Shown piece after piece: positions 8,702 through 18,680 of a stretch of 64,000 nucleotides of DNA. The first letter of the stretch is position 1. The number at the start of each line of letters is the position of its first letter. Under the pieces are notes generated by a model. That model saw only the letters and a program-made list of their open reading frames with translations. It made no database searches and was not told where the DNA came from. This stretch comes from Planctomycetota bacterium (GTDB taxonomy: Bacteria > Planctomycetota > UBA1135 > UBA2386): assembly GCA_016713175.1 (NCBI GenBank), contig JADJPQ010000012.1, forward strand, positions 124,001-188,000, in the 5' to 3' direction. The position numbers were made by a program, and so were the translations under genes.

Positions 8702-9555
8702 CTACTTGCCGGGCATCTTCAGCACGGTGCCGATCTTCATCGACGTGGCCGTGACGCTCGGGTTCAGCTCCTGGATGTCGCGGGCACGCTTGGGGTCGCC
8801 CAGCACCCGCCGGGCAATGCCCTCGAACGTGTCGCCACGGGCCACGGTGTACGTCGTTTTCCCGGCGGCAGCTCTGTCGGCGGCAACGGCCGGTTGCGGT
8901 TTGCTGGTCTTCGGGTCGGCGACCTTCGGCTCGCCGTCAGCCTTCTTCGGCGTGCGCGCCGCCTTCCAGGCCGCGACCTCGGCCTTGAGGGCAAGGCGAT
9001 CACCTGACCGGCGCGCAGTTTCGTCGGTTCGATCTTGCTGTTCAGCTTGGCGATCTCGCCGGACATGCCGGCATGGCCGAGCTGTTCGCGCGCGATGCGC
9101 TCGAACGACTCACCGGTCCTCACGGTGTAGTCCGGCCGCTTCTGCTCCTCGGCGCTCGGCGCCTTGGTCGGCCCACCAGAGTCGCCGGCCGTCTTGTTGC
9201 TGTCGGTGCCGCCGCCACCTCCGCCCTTGTTGGCATCGTCCTTCTTGGGCTCGACCGCCGGAGCCTGCTGCAGCGCCTTGGACAGATCGCGCGCCTGGGG
9301 CGTAACCCCGGTGCCAGAGCTCCCTTGGCCGCCGTTGGCCGGGTTGCCGGTGATGCCGTTCGCCGGCTGGTTGCCGCCGGGCTGTCCACCGCCGCCATTC
9401 GCGGCCGGCGACTTCGGCGGTGTTCCCGTTGCACTCAACGCGTTGTTGGGCGTGCCGCCGCCGGCTTCGCTGGGCTTGCCCCAGATCGCGACCCCGATGA
9501 TCAAGAACGCCAACAGCACCAGGACGTAGAGACCGTACTTCTCGAGCTGACCCAT
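8702..9555 (-). CDS. Membrane-anchored double-LysM protein in dcw operon (apparent frameshift)
   Basis: The product starts MGQLEKYGLYVLVLLAFLII, an uncleaved N-terminal anchor, followed by a long Gly/Pro/Asn-rich linker and a LysM domain (YTVRTGESFERIAREQLG ... AGQVIAL). After about 9000 the frame is lost by one missing base in a run of C; reading on in the next frame gives a second LysM-type domain (TYTVARGDTFEGIARRVLG, ending VLKMPGK and TAG at 8702-8704). The intact protein would be about 284 aa with two LysM modules facing the periplasm, probably binding peptidoglycan. Its ATG shares one base with the ftsW stop. It has a paralogue at 44835-45746. Because the distal domain is well conserved, I favour a sequence error over a dead gene. 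Confidence 0.8.
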
Positions 9556-10706
9556 CACTGCCTCCCAGGAACAGAACCACCCAGAGCAACTTGCGACCCG
9601 AGGTCCTGGCGCGCGGCGTTGCCGATCAGACCGACCGCCGCCAGGCCGAACACCAGACTGGTGCCACCCGTGCTGACGAACGGCAGATCGATTCCCTTGG
9701 CCGGAGCCCACCCGCTGACCACGAGCAGATTCACCGCCGCCTGCATGCAGAGCATCAGGGAATAGCCGCACACCAGAAACCGAAGGAACGGATCGCGGAT
9801 CCTACACACCAGCCGGTAGCCGACCACGCCGATCACGGTGAACAGCGCGAGCACCAGCAGCGAACCGACGTAGCCGAGTTCCTCGGCGACGATCGCGAAC
9901 ACGAAGTCGTTCTGCGCTTCGGGCACGAAGCCCATCTTCATCCAGCCCTGGCCCAGGCCGCGGCCGAACGGTCCGCCGGCGGCGATCGCGACCAGCGACT
10001 GCCCGACCTGCGATGCCGGCTTGACCTGCAGGAAGCCGGTCAGGCGATCGACGACGTAGCCATGCTGGATCGCCAGCGCGCCGAAACCGATCAGACCGGC
10101 GACACCGAACGGCAGGAAGTGCAGCATCCGGACCCCGGCGACGACCGACAGGATCGCGGCCAACGACAGCACGATCAGCGCACTGCCGTGATCGGGCTGC
10201 TGCAGCAGGCCACCGGCGACGACGCCGGCGCAGACCATCGGCGGCGCGAAGCCGCGCCAGAACGTCCGGATGTTGTCACCGGCGCGGGCCAGCATCCACG
10301 CCACCGACGAGATCAGGAAGAAGCGCGCCAGCTCGACCGGCTGGAACTGGCAGGCCCCGATCTGGATCCAGCGGTAGGCCCCTTCCACGGCGCCGGGATC
10401 ACCAGGGGCAGCCCAGGCCAGCACGGTGGCGACCAGGAACGCCGGCAGTGCGACGCGCCGGACCAACTGCATCGGCGTCAACGCCGCGACCAGGAACGCC
10501 GCCAGCGCCGCGAACAGCTTGCCGCCCTGCTGCTTCATCGCCTGGATCGGCCCGACGTCCGGATCGGCACCCTGCACGGACACCGCCATCACGAGGCCTA
10601 GGCAACAGAGCCCGACGGTGGCCAGCATCAGCCAGTCGAGTTCGCGCAGATGGCTGCGGTTGGACCTTGCCTCGATCGGCTGGCGGCTCCCGGAGATCGC
10701 CGTCAT
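9555..10706 (-). CDS. ftsW: SEDS peptidoglycan glycosyltransferase FtsW
   Basis: A 383-aa SEDS-family polytopic membrane protein with about ten hydrophobic helices. It polymerises glycan strands at the septum together with the class B PBP. Visible family marks are GAYRWIQIGACQFQPVELAR, QQPDHGSALIVLSLA, GPFGRGLGQGWMK and the C-terminal GIDLPFVSTGGTS. The ATG at 10706 shares a base with the mraY stop (TGATG). RodA is the alternative family member, but position in the dcw cluster favours FtsW. murD, which normally lies between mraY and ftsW, is absent. Confidence 0.95.
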   Translation of the reverse strand: MTAISGSRQPIEARSNRSHLRELDWLMLATVGLCCLGLVMAVSVQGADPDVGPIQAMKQQGGKLFAALAAFLVAALTPMQLVRRVALPAFLVATVLAWAAPGDPGAVEGAYRWIQIGACQFQPVELARFFLISSVAWMLARAGDNIRTFWRGFAPPMVCAGVVAGGLLQQPDHGSALIVLSLAAILSVVAGVRMLHFLPFGVAGLIGFGALAIQHGYVVDRLTGFLQVKPASQVGQSLVAIAAGGPFGRGLGQGWMKMGFVPEAQNDFVFAIVAEELGYVGSLLVLALFTVIGVVGYRLVCRIRDPFLRFLVCGYSLMLCMQAAVNLLVVSGWAPAKGIDLPFVSTGGTSLVFGLAAVGLIGNAARQDLGSQVALGGSVPGRQ

Positions 10707-11821
10707 CAGCGCACCTTGAACAGCGCCAGGCTGCACAACGCCAGCAGCGCGGAGACGACCCACGTGCGCACGACGACGCGGGTCTCCGGCATGCCGCCGA
10801 ACTGGAAGTGATGATGCAGCGGTGCACAGCGGAAGATCCGCTTGCCGCGCATCCGGAACGACGCCACCTGCACCATCACTGACAACGCCTCGGCGACGAA
10901 CACACCGCCGACCACGAGCAGCACGAGTTCGGTGCGGCTGACCAACGCGGCGTAGCCGAGCGCGCCGCCGAGGCCGAGGCTGCCGACGTCGCCCATGAAG
11001 ACGAGCGCCGGCGCGGCGTTGAACCACAGGAAGCCGAGCGCGCCGCCGAGCAGCGCCCCCATCATGACCGTCATCTCGCCCGCGCCAGCCACGTGCGCGA
11101 CCAGCAGGTACTGCGACAGTTCGCTGTGGCCGACGAAGTAGGTGATCGCGGCGTAGGCGATCGCCGAAGTGGCGATGCAGCCGGTGGCGAGACCGTCCAT
11201 GCCGTCGGTCAAGTTCACGGCGTTGGCGGCGCCGGTCAGCACCAGCAGCGCCAGCAGCACGAACGGGATGCCGAGCCAACCGACAGGTCGAGCGACGTCC
11301 TTGAAGAAGGGGATGTAGAGATGCGGGCCGTTGGCCGCGGCTTCGAGACCCGCCGGCCCGAGCAGCCACAGCGACACCAACAGCGCGACCAGCGTCAGCG
11401 CACCCTGCTTCTCACGCTTGCCGATGCCGCGCTTCTTCGGGTTGTGGAGCTTGACCCAGTCGTCCCAGAAGCCGACCGCGGCGAAGCCACCGACCAGCAG
11501 GAGGCCGGGCAGCGAGAACCGGAACAACCCGTCGAACCGCAGCCACAGCATTCCGGCGACCAGCAGCGCACCGACCACGAACAGGCCACCCATCGTCGGC
11601 GTGCCCTTCTTGTGCGCGTGCAGTCTGTCGAGCGTCAGCGAGCCCGTGCCGTCGGTGCGCTCACGGATGCCGAGCTGCGACAGCCACGCGATCACCAGCG
11701 GGCCGACGAACACCGCCAACAGGAACGCCGTCAGCGCGGCGCCGGCGGCACGGAACGAGATGTAGCCGAACAGGCGGCACACGTCCTCCGAGAACAGCCA
11801 GGGCGCGAGCCAGTGGATCAT
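10706..11821 (-). CDS. mraY: Phospho-N-acetylmuramoyl-pentapeptide transferase
   Basis: MraY transfers phospho-MurNAc-pentapeptide to undecaprenyl phosphate, giving lipid I in the inner membrane. The 371-aa polytopic protein carries HAHKKGTPTMGG, WDDWVKLHNPKKRG, NAVNLTDGMDGLATG and FMGDVGSLGLGGALG, which contain the Asp residues of the active site, and near the end CAPLHHHFQFGGMPET. The start overlaps the end of murF by four bases when murF is read to TGA at 11818. Confidence 0.97.
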   Translation of the reverse strand: MIHWLAPWLFSEDVCRLFGYISFRAAGAALTAFLLAVFVGPLVIAWLSQLGIRERTDGTGSLTLDRLHAHKKGTPTMGGLFVVGALLVAGMLWLRFDGLFRFSLPGLLLVGGFAAVGFWDDWVKLHNPKKRGIGKREKQGALTLVALLVSLWLLGPAGLEAAANGPHLYIPFFKDVARPVGWLGIPFVLLALLVLTGAANAVNLTDGMDGLATGCIATSAIAYAAITYFVGHSELSQYLLVAHVAGAGEMTVMMGALLGGALGFLWFNAAPALVFMGDVGSLGLGGALGYAALVSRTELVLLVVGGVFVAEALSVMVQVASFRMRGKRIFRCAPLHHHFQFGGMPETRVVVRTWVVSALLALCSLALFKVR

Positions 11822-13317
11822 CGGTCAGTTGCACTCCATCGCCGCAGGCCCGCCGCCGGGCTGACAGATTGGCGATCAACTGGTCGACCAGCCGATCGAG
11901 CGCCACCCGGCGCGACGCCTTGCAGAGCACCCGGTCGCCATCGCGCAGCAGCGACAGCAACGTCGCCAGCGCCGCCGCCACGTCCGCGACCTCGTGCACC
12001 GCAGCCGCTGGCATGCCGGCCGCGACCGCGCCCTCGGCAATGGCCGCTACCGCCGCCGACGCAGAGCGAACACGTCCAGGCGGGTGCGCAGCACCTCGCC
12101 ACCGAGTTCCCGGTGCAACGCGGCGCTGTGGTCGCCGAGTTCGAGCATCTCGCCGAACACCGCGATGCGTCGCCCTGGCCCAGGGATGCCCGCCAGCGCC
12201 TGCAGGCCGGCGCGAGCCGACTGCGGGTTCATGTTGTAGGTGTCGTCGAAGACGGTGACGCCACCGGCCAGCTTCGGCTCGAGCCGCCGCGCCGCCGACG
12301 GCACCGCCGCCAGCGTGCGCAGGATCTGTTCCTCGGCGACCCCGAGGTGGCTCGCGGCGGCGATCACCGCCAGCGCGTTGTAGACGTTGTGGGTGCCGAG
12401 GCGCGGCAGCGTCACCAGGCGTTCGCCCTGCAGGCGGAACGTCGTGCCGAACGCGTGGAAGCGCACGTCGGTGGCGAACCAATCCGCGGTCCGCGACACG
12501 CTCGGTGAACTGCACCTGCGCCCTGGCACCGTCTCGGCCATCGCCCGGCAGGCGGCGTCGTCGCCGTTCAGGATGCAGAGGCCGTCCTCGGGCAAGCCCA
12601 TCGGCAGGCCGGCCTTCTCACGCGCCACGCCCTCGACCGAGCCGAGGCCCTGCAAGTGCGCCGCCGCGACACACGTGACGATGCCGACATCCGGACTGGC
12701 GATCGCGGTCAGCTGGCCGATCTCGCCGGGCGCATTGGTGCCGATCTCGACGACCGCCGCGCGCGTCTCCGGCCGGATCAGCAGCAGCGTCAGCGGCACG
12801 CCGATCTGGTTGTTGAACGAGCCGGGCGAACGCACGGTCGGCATCGCCTTGGCGAGCACGGCACCAAGCCACTCCTTGGTCGAGGTCTTGCCGCACGAGC
12901 CGGTGATGCCGACGACGCGCGCGCGGTGGCGCCGGCGGTGTTCGGCGGCGAGGTCGAGCAGCGCCTTGCCGGTGTCGGGCCACGCGCACGACGAACGGCG
13001 CAGTTGCTTGGCGCAGTGCGGTCGAAACCGACCAGCTCGTGCAACGGGCGATCGATCCAGGCACGCCGCGCGCGGCCCCTGGATCGCCGCGACGAGGGAT
13101 CGTGGCCATCGTGGTTGCGCGCGCGCAGGGCGACGAACAGCTTGCCGGCGCAGTCGGCGCGCGAATCGGTGGTGACACCGTCGCCGAGCCGACCGCGGCC
13201 CAGCACCTCACCGCCGGTCGCCCGCGCGATCGCCGACGGCGTCAACCACGACCCGCGCGCAGAACGCGCCACGCGCAGGCGCCGTCGACTGGCCTTGCTG
13301 CGGCGCGCGGGGTTCAT
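11818..13317 (-). CDS. murF: UDP-MurNAc-tripeptide-D-Ala-D-Ala ligase, reading frame broken at three places
   Basis: MurF adds D-Ala-D-Ala to the stem peptide. The ATG at 13317 overlaps the murE stop (ATGA). The N-terminal domain reads IARATGGEVLGRGRLGDG and TDSRADCAGKLFVALRA down to about 13100. The central ATPase domain is in a second frame (GITGSCGKTSTKEWLGAVLA, about 12850-12915, then FDDTYNMNPQSARAGLQAL near 12230). From about 12065 a third frame carries the C-terminal domain (AAALATLLSLLRDGDRVLCK). The first frame is regained before TGA at 11818, which overlaps mraY. Each switch equals one missing base, and restoring three gives about 500 aa, normal for MurF. The essential gene and conserved pieces in three frames point to sequence errors. 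Confidence 0.85.
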
Positions 13318-14849
13318 CGGTGCAACCATCCTGCCTCCCTCGCGGCGAGGGCGCGCGCAGCTTCCTGACGATCGTCGAACGGCACCACCGAGTCCTTGAA
13401 CACCTGGTAGGTCTCGTGGCCCTTGCCGGCGATCAGCACGGTGTCGCCGGGCTGCGCGTCGGCGACGGCCAGGCGGATCGCCTCGGCGCGATCGACCACG
13501 CGGTGGAACACCGCTCCCGCCGGCACCCCGACTGCCATCTCGTCGAGAATTGCGTTCGGATCCTCGGACCGCGGGTTGTCGCTGGTCATGTAGCCGACAT
13601 GCGCATGCCTGGCCACTGCGGCAGCCATCGGCGCACGCTTGCTGCGATCGCGGTCGCCACCGCAACCGAACACGACGAGCAGTCGACCCTCGGACAACTC
13701 GCGCAGGCAGCCCGCCACCTTGTCGAGGGCATCCGGAGTGTGCGCATAGTCGACGAACACGCGGACCGGGCCGAGCCGCTGATTCAGCGGCGCTTCGACG
13801 AGTTCGAGCCGACCGGGCACCGGCCGCGCATCCTCGAGCGCCGACGCAACGGTCAATTCGCTGACGCCGAGCGACAACGCCGCTGCCGCCGCCGCCAGCG
13901 CATTCTGCACGTTGTGCAGTCCGACCAGCCGCAGGAAGATCTCGACCCGACCGTTCGGCATGACCAGCCAGAACCGCGTGCCATCGGGACCGAGTTGGAC
14001 GTCCTCGGCCCGGACGTCGGCTTCTTGCGCCAGGCCGAACCACAGCACGCGGACGCCGGGCGGCAACGAGTCAGCCATCACCGCCGAGGCCGGATCATCG
14101 CGCGACAGCACCGCGCAGGTGCCGTGCTGCAAGCTGGCGAACAGCCGCGCCTTGGCCGCCGCATAGCTCGCCATGTCCTTGTGGTAGTCGAGGTGATCCT
14201 GCGTCAGGTTGGTGAATACCGCCGTCGCGAAGCGGACACCGCGAACCCGATCCTGATCGAGGCTGTGGCTGCTGACCTCCATCACGCACGCGCTGGCGAA
14301 ACGATCGGCCATCTCGCGCAGGTAACCGTGGATTCGCACCGGATCGGGCGTCGTGTTCGATGCGGGGATCTTGCGACCGCCGAACTCGTAGGCGATGGTG
14401 CCGAGCAGGCCACACTGCCGCCGATCGGCCTGCAGGCAGGCGCGGGTCAAGTGCGCGGTCGTCGTCTTGCCGTTGGTGCCGGTGATGCCGATCACCGATA
14501 CGGCCCGCGACGGATCGCGGTAGTAGTAGCGCGCCGCATCGGCGAGCGCCTGCCGCGCGTTGGCGACGATCAGCACCGGCACCGCCACCGGCAGCGGCTC
14601 CTCGGCGACGATCGCCACGGCTCCGCGCGCGACCGCCTGCTGCGCGTAGACGGTGCCGTCCATACGCGCACCCTTGATCGCGAAGAACAGGTTGCCCGGC
14701 CGCACTTCGGTCGAGTGGAACGAAAGACCGTCGACAGCGAGGTCACGCCACCGCAGCACGTCCTTGGGCTGCAGCACGTCTCTGAACTCGCGCAAACGCA
14801 CGTAGCCCTGGCCGGACGGCAGTCCGGACGGGTAAGCCAGCTCTGTCAT
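13314..14849 (-). CDS. murE: UDP-MurNAc-tripeptide synthetase, probably meso-diaminopimelate-adding
   Basis: The 511-aa Mur ligase adds the third residue of the peptidoglycan stem peptide. The P-loop GTNGKTT is at residues 124-130, VFVDYAHTPDALDKV in the central-to-C-terminal hinge, and the substrate-selecting DNPR motif at 424-427 (SDNPRSEDP). In this family DNPR is associated with meso-diaminopimelate, while lysine-adding enzymes carry other residues, so the wall should be of the DAP type. The start shares a base with the ftsI stop (TAATG). Length is normal. Confidence 0.95.
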   Translation of the reverse strand: MTELAYPSGLPSGQGYVRLREFRDVLQPKDVLRWRDLAVDGLSFHSTEVRPGNLFFAIKGARMDGTVYAQQAVARGAVAIVAEEPLPVAVPVLIVANARQALADAARYYYRDPSRAVSVIGITGTNGKTTTAHLTRACLQADRRQCGLLGTIAYEFGGRKIPASNTTPDPVRIHGYLREMADRFASACVMEVSSHSLDQDRVRGVRFATAVFTNLTQDHLDYHKDMASYAAAKARLFASLQHGTCAVLSRDDPASAVMADSLPPGVRVLWFGLAQEADVRAEDVQLGPDGTRFWLVMPNGRVEIFLRLVGLHNVQNALAAAAAALSLGVSELTVASALEDARPVPGRLELVEAPLNQRLGPVRVFVDYAHTPDALDKVAGCLRELSEGRLLVVFGCGGDRDRSKRAPMAAAVARHAHVGYMTSDNPRSEDPNAILDEMAVGVPAGAVFHRVVDRAEAIRLAVADAQPGDTVLIAGKGHETYQVFKDSVVPFDDRQEAARALAAREAGWLHR

Positions 14850-16903
14850 TACCGCCCTGCCTCTGTTGTCTCCGGAGCCACGCCGCTCCAGCCTGATCCA
14901 CCAGGTGTCGCACTGACCTGCGGTTCCTGGCGTTCCCGGCGGAGCTCGTCGACTTTCATCGCCGTCAGCAACAACCGGGTGACCGGCGGCGCAGCATAGC
15001 TGCCGCCGTAGAACCGCGCATCATCGTCCCGCTGCAGCACGCAGACGGCCAGGAACCGCGGCGCGTCCGCCGGTGCATAACCGACGAAGCTCGCGTTCTT
15101 GACCTTCACGGTGCCCTTGCCCTGGATCACCGTCGAACTCACGGCCGTGCCGGTCTTGCCGGCGATCAGCCCGTGCAGATCGAGGCCCAGGTCCTTCAGC
15201 ATCCGCCGGTGCAAGTGGTAGCCGGTCGCGTGTGGATCATTGCTCACAACATCCACCATCGCCGCGCGCACGGCGTCGACGACCGCCGGGCCGAGCTCCT
15301 GCGGTGCACTCGCCGCCGGCGGCACTTCGTGCCGCTGACCGTCGAGCTCGAGCGCTCGGTACAGCCGCAGCTCGCGCCGACTGCCGGACAGCAGCGACAG
15401 GTAGGCCCGCGCCATCTGCAGCGCCGACACCTGGTGTTCGTAGCCGAAGCTGAACGAACTCGCGGTCCACTTGCGGAACGACTTCAGCGGTCGCGACTGA
15501 TCGAACGACTCGTCGTTCCAGGTGCCGACCCGTTCGAACGGCAGGTTCAACCCGAGCGTGCGGCCGACGCCGATGAAGTCCATGTAGTCGCGCCACTGTT
15601 CGCGCGACAGCAGCGAGCCGACCTTGACGGCGCCGATGTTGGAACTGTTGACCAGGATGCCGTGCGGCGTCAGCGGACCGCAGGCGTGGTCGTCGCGCAC
15701 CACGCGACCAGTCTCCTCGACGGTGCGGCGGTGATCGCCGCCGGTCGACGTGCAATCGAACGTGTCGTTCCAGTCGAGGCCAGCCTTGGCCAGCGTGTAG
15801 CCGAACACCAGCGGTTTGACGATCGAGCCGGGCTCGTACAGGTTCTGCAGCGGCGTGAACGCGGCCGCCTTCGGATCGCGCACGTCGCGCTGCCAGCTCG
15901 CCGCCGCCAGCACGTCACCGGTCGGGATGTCGACCAGGACCAGGGCACCCCACGCCGGTTCCCGCGACTTGCCATCGCTGCCGGCGGCCTTGGCCTGCGT
16001 CGCGAGTTCGCGCGTCGCCTCCTTCTGCAGTTCCAGGTCGATCGTGCTGTGCAACACCGCGGGCTTCGCCTGCTGCGCGCCGGCACCGAAGAAGTACGGG
16101 CGTTCGACCGAGTCGCGGAAGAACCGGCGACCGGCGGCTTCGCCGGGCAGCATCGCCGCCAGCGACTCCATGCCCATCTTGCCGACCGGCACGTAGATCG
16201 AGCCCTTCGGATTCCGCGGATCCTGGATCTTGACGTCCTTGACGAAGCCGACAAGCCCCCACGGGATGTCATCGTCGGGATGGACGCGACGGTGGTCGAT
16301 CTGCAGGTCCAGGGCGACGCTGTCGCGGCTGCTGTCGATCTTGCGCAGCGCTTCGACCACGGCCAGCACGTCGACGTCGTTGTCGATCAGGATGTCCGCG
16401 CGCAGGACCGCCTCGGCGGGCACCTTGCCACTGGCCGGCAGCCGATCGAGCGCGAACGCGCGGGTCAGCCGCTCATCCAGTCGTTGCCGCTGGGCCTTGC
16501 GCGCCTCGGCGCGATCGGCCAGCTGCGGGTCGAGCGCCAGCGCCGCCGCGAACTCGCCGCCGATCGTGTCGATCCACTGCCGCACCAGCGCACAATCGCG
16601 TCGGCTCTCGGTCGGCACGCGCAGCCGCGCCCGGACCTGGTAGACCTCGCAGTCGAGTGCCAGCACGCGGCCCTGGCGATCGACGATCGTGCCCCGCGGC
16701 CCCGGCACCGTCTCGAACGCATCGCGCTGCGCGTTCGCCAGTTCGCCCGACAACCGCAACGGTTGCTGGTCCTTGCCGCGCTGCAGCTCGCCGGCCTGCA
16801 GCACCTGCAGCCAGCCGAGCCAGCCCGCCAGAAACACCGGTACGACACCGAGCCCGGCGAACAGCATCCGCACGCGCAGCAGCTCGCCTCGGCTCAGTCC
16901 CAC
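14849..16903 (-). CDS. ftsI: Septal class B penicillin-binding protein (transpeptidase)
   Basis: The 684-aa protein has an N-terminal membrane helix at about residues 12-35, a PBP dimerisation domain with PGPRGTIVDRQGRVLA, and a transpeptidase domain with the three expected motifs: SIVK at 360-363 (active Ser360), SSN at 420-422 and KTG at 583-585. It cross-links septal peptidoglycan as the partner of FtsW. I chose the GTG at 16903 because GGGAGG lies 7 bases upstream and it overlaps the FtsL-like stop; upstream in-frame sequence shows no protein character. An inserted region around residues 130-260 makes it somewhat longer than typical FtsI. Confidence 0.95.
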   Translation of the reverse strand: MGLSRGELLRVRMLFAGLGVVPVFLAGWLGWLQVLQAGELQRGKDQQPLRLSGELANAQRDAFETVPGPRGTIVDRQGRVLALDCEVYQVRARLRVPTESRRDCALVRQWIDTIGGEFAAALALDPQLADRAEARKAQRQRLDERLTRAFALDRLPASGKVPAEAVLRADILIDNDVDVLAVVEALRKIDSSRDSVALDLQIDHRRVHPDDDIPWGLVGFVKDVKIQDPRNPKGSIYVPVGKMGMESLAAMLPGEAAGRRFFRDSVERPYFFGAGAQQAKPAVLHSTIDLELQKEATRELATQAKAAGSDGKSREPAWGALVLVDIPTGDVLAAASWQRDVRDPKAAAFTPLQNLYEPGSIVKPLVFGYTLAKAGLDWNDTFDCTSTGGDHRRTVEETGRVVRDDHACGPLTPHGILVNSSNIGAVKVGSLLSREQWRDYMDFIGVGRTLGLNLPFERVGTWNDESFDQSRPLKSFRKWTASSFSFGYEHQVSALQMARAYLSLLSGSRRELRLYRALELDGQRHEVPPAASAPQELGPAVVDAVRAAMVDVVSNDPHATGYHLHRRMLKDLGLDLHGLIAGKTGTAVSSTVIQGKGTVKVKNASFVGYAPADAPRFLAVCVLQRDDDARFYGGSYAAPPVTRLLLTAMKVDELRRERQEPQVSATPGGSGWSGVAPETTEAGR

Positions 16904-17148
16904 TGCTGCGCCTCCCGCTCGCGTTGCCGCTTCAGCAGTTCGCGCAGCGCTGCCGCCAGTTTCTCCGGCGTGCCATCCTGCATGGTCGCGACCGCCAGTC
17001 GTCGCGCCTCGAGCACCCGGTCCTGCACCGCCCGGTACTCGATCTCGAGCCGGTGCCGTTCGCGCGTGTTCTCGGCGCGGATCGCCGCCGTGCCGATCGC
17101 CAGACCGACCGCGAGCGCGAACGCCAGCCCTGCCAGGACCCACTTCAT
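16894..17148 (-). CDS. ftsL: FtsL-like small membrane protein
   Basis: An 84-aa protein with one N-terminal membrane helix (MKWVLAGLAFALAVGLAIG) followed by a charged, likely coiled-coil segment (RERHRLEIEYRAVQDRVLEA). Sequence similarity among FtsL proteins is too weak for a motif-based call. The identification rests on size, topology and position exactly between rsmH and ftsI. The start overlaps the rsmH stop by four bases and the end overlaps ftsI. Expected role: divisome scaffold with an FtsB partner. Confidence 0.7.
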   Translation of the reverse strand: MKWVLAGLAFALAVGLAIGTAAIRAENTRERHRLEIEYRAVQDRVLEARRLAVATMQDGTPEKLAAALRELLKRQREREAQQWD

Positions 17149-18095
17149 GCCGCTTCCCCCTTCTTGCCGCAGCGCAGTTTGGCCGACCGGGCGCGCGGGT
17201 TCTCGCGCACCTCCGGCTCGCCCGCCGTGATCGGTTTCTTGGTGATGACCTGCATCTGCTCGCGTAGGAAGTGCTTGACGATCCGGTCTTCGTGGCTGTG
17301 GAACGAGATGACCACCAGCCGACCACCTGGCTTCAAACAGTCGCGCGCCGCCAGCAGCCCGCGCTCGAGCTCGCCGAGTTCGTCGTTCACCACCATCCGG
17401 ATGGCCTGGAACGTCCGCGTCGCCGCGTGGATCGGGCCGCGCCGGGCATGCGCCGGCAGCGCGCGCACGACCAGCTCCGCCAGCTGGCCGGTGCGGCGCA
17501 GCGGCGTCCGCCGTCGTTCCTCGACGATGGCGCGCGCGATCCGCCGGCTGTAGCGCTCGTCGCCAAGCCGGTAGATGGCGTTCGCGAGCTCTTCCTCGCC
17601 GACGGCATGCAGCCACGCAGCGGCCGTCAGCTCGGCCGTGGGGTCCATCCGCATGTCCAGTGGCCCATCGGCCATGAACGAAAAGCCTCGCGCCGGTCGG
17701 TCCAGTTGCATGGAACTGACACCCAGATCGAGCAGGACCGCATCCGCCGCGGACTGACCGATCGCGGCGAGCGCTTCCTGCATCCGGGAATACGGAAGGT
17801 GAACCAACGAGACCCCGGCCTGCCCGCCAGCATCCTTCTCGCTCTCGGCGAAGGCCGCCCGCGCGCAGGCCAGGATCTCGTTGTCCCGATCCAGACCCAG
17901 CAATCGCCCCGTTGGGCCCAGTGCGCGCGCGATCCGTGTCGCGTGCCCACCGGCGCCCACCGTGCCGTCGATGACCAGGAGTCCTGGCGTCAGCTCCAGG
18001 ACCTCCAGGACCTCCGCGAGCAGGACTGGCACGTGGACGCGTTGCCTAGACGCGTCCTCGTCGTTCCTGCCCTGGTTGGTGTCGTGTATGTTCAT
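17145..18095 (-). CDS. rsmH: 16S rRNA (cytosine(1402)-N(4))-methyltransferase
   Basis: RsmH (MraW) methylates C1402 of 16S rRNA using SAM. The 316-aa product has HVPVLLAEVLEVL, the SAM-binding VIDGTVGAGGHATRIA, GLDRDNEIL, LLDLGVSSMQLD and GFSFMADGPLDMRMD, and late RTFQAIRMVVNDEL and VVISFHSHEDRIVK, all standard for the family. The ATG at 18095 has GGGAGG 6 bases upstream; an ATG at 18140 is disfavoured. It lies 69 bases after mraZ. Confidence 0.97.
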   Translation of the reverse strand: MNIHDTNQGRNDEDASRQRVHVPVLLAEVLEVLELTPGLLVIDGTVGAGGHATRIARALGPTGRLLGLDRDNEILACARAAFAESEKDAGGQAGVSLVHLPYSRMQEALAAIGQSAADAVLLDLGVSSMQLDRPARGFSFMADGPLDMRMDPTAELTAAAWLHAVGEEELANAIYRLGDERYSRRIARAIVEERRRTPLRRTGQLAELVVRALPAHARRGPIHAATRTFQAIRMVVNDELGELERGLLAARDCLKPGGRLVVISFHSHEDRIVKHFLREQMQVITKKPITAGEPEVRENPRARSAKLRCGKKGEAA

Positions 18096-18164
18096 CCGTT
18101 GCCTCCCATGACCGCCCGGCGGCAACGTTCGAACCGGCACCCTGACCGTGGGTGCCGTGCCACG

Positions 18165-18638
18165 TCATGTCCCCAAGGACACCGACGGCTTGCTGGTTCC
18201 GATCAGTTCTGCAAAGAGCGTTTCTTCGTCCACCGTGGCCTCGGCGAGCGAGGTGCTGAGGTTGCCCGGGGCCCAGATCTCCGTGACCTTGCCCGTGCTC
18301 ACCAGCACCACGCCCTTGCTCGCCTCGAGCCCGGCGTACTGCATCAATGCATCCGGGATGCGGATGCGCTTGGTGTTGTCAGGCACGACCTTTTCGGAAT
18401 GACCGAGGAACCGCCGGCAGAGCGCCCGGTGTGCACGGCTGCCTGGCACACTCTGGCCCAACCGCTTGGTCAACTCGGCCCATCCGTCCGCGTCGTGCAG
18501 CAAGAGGCAGCGATCGAGTCCGGCGCTCAGGTACCAACCCCACTCCTCCCGCGCGACCTTGTCCACGATGCGCCCGGGCAGGATCAGCCTGCCCTTTTCA
18601 TCGAGGGTGTGGTCGGAGGTGCCGAAGTAGGTTGTCAT
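18165..18638 (-). CDS. mraZ: Transcriptional regulator MraZ
   Basis: The 157-aa protein carries two AbrB-like half-domains: TLDEKGRLILPGRI near the N-terminus and VPDNTKRIRIPDALMQYAGL in the second half. MraZ binds repeated sites upstream of its own gene and in studied bacteria controls the dcw operon. It is the first gene of the operon here, which is standard. The promoter and candidate binding repeats lie at 18681-18746. Confidence 0.95.
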   Translation of the reverse strand: MTTYFGTSDHTLDEKGRLILPGRIVDKVAREEWGWYLSAGLDRCLLLHDADGWAELTKRLGQSVPGSRAHRALCRRFLGHSEKVVPDNTKRIRIPDALMQYAGLEASKGVVLVSTGKVTEIWAPGNLSTSLAEATVDEETLFAELIGTSKPSVSLGT

Positions 18639-18680
18639 CGAACCGGAACCCGAGAGCTGTCGCCCTCGTGCATGAAGAGC

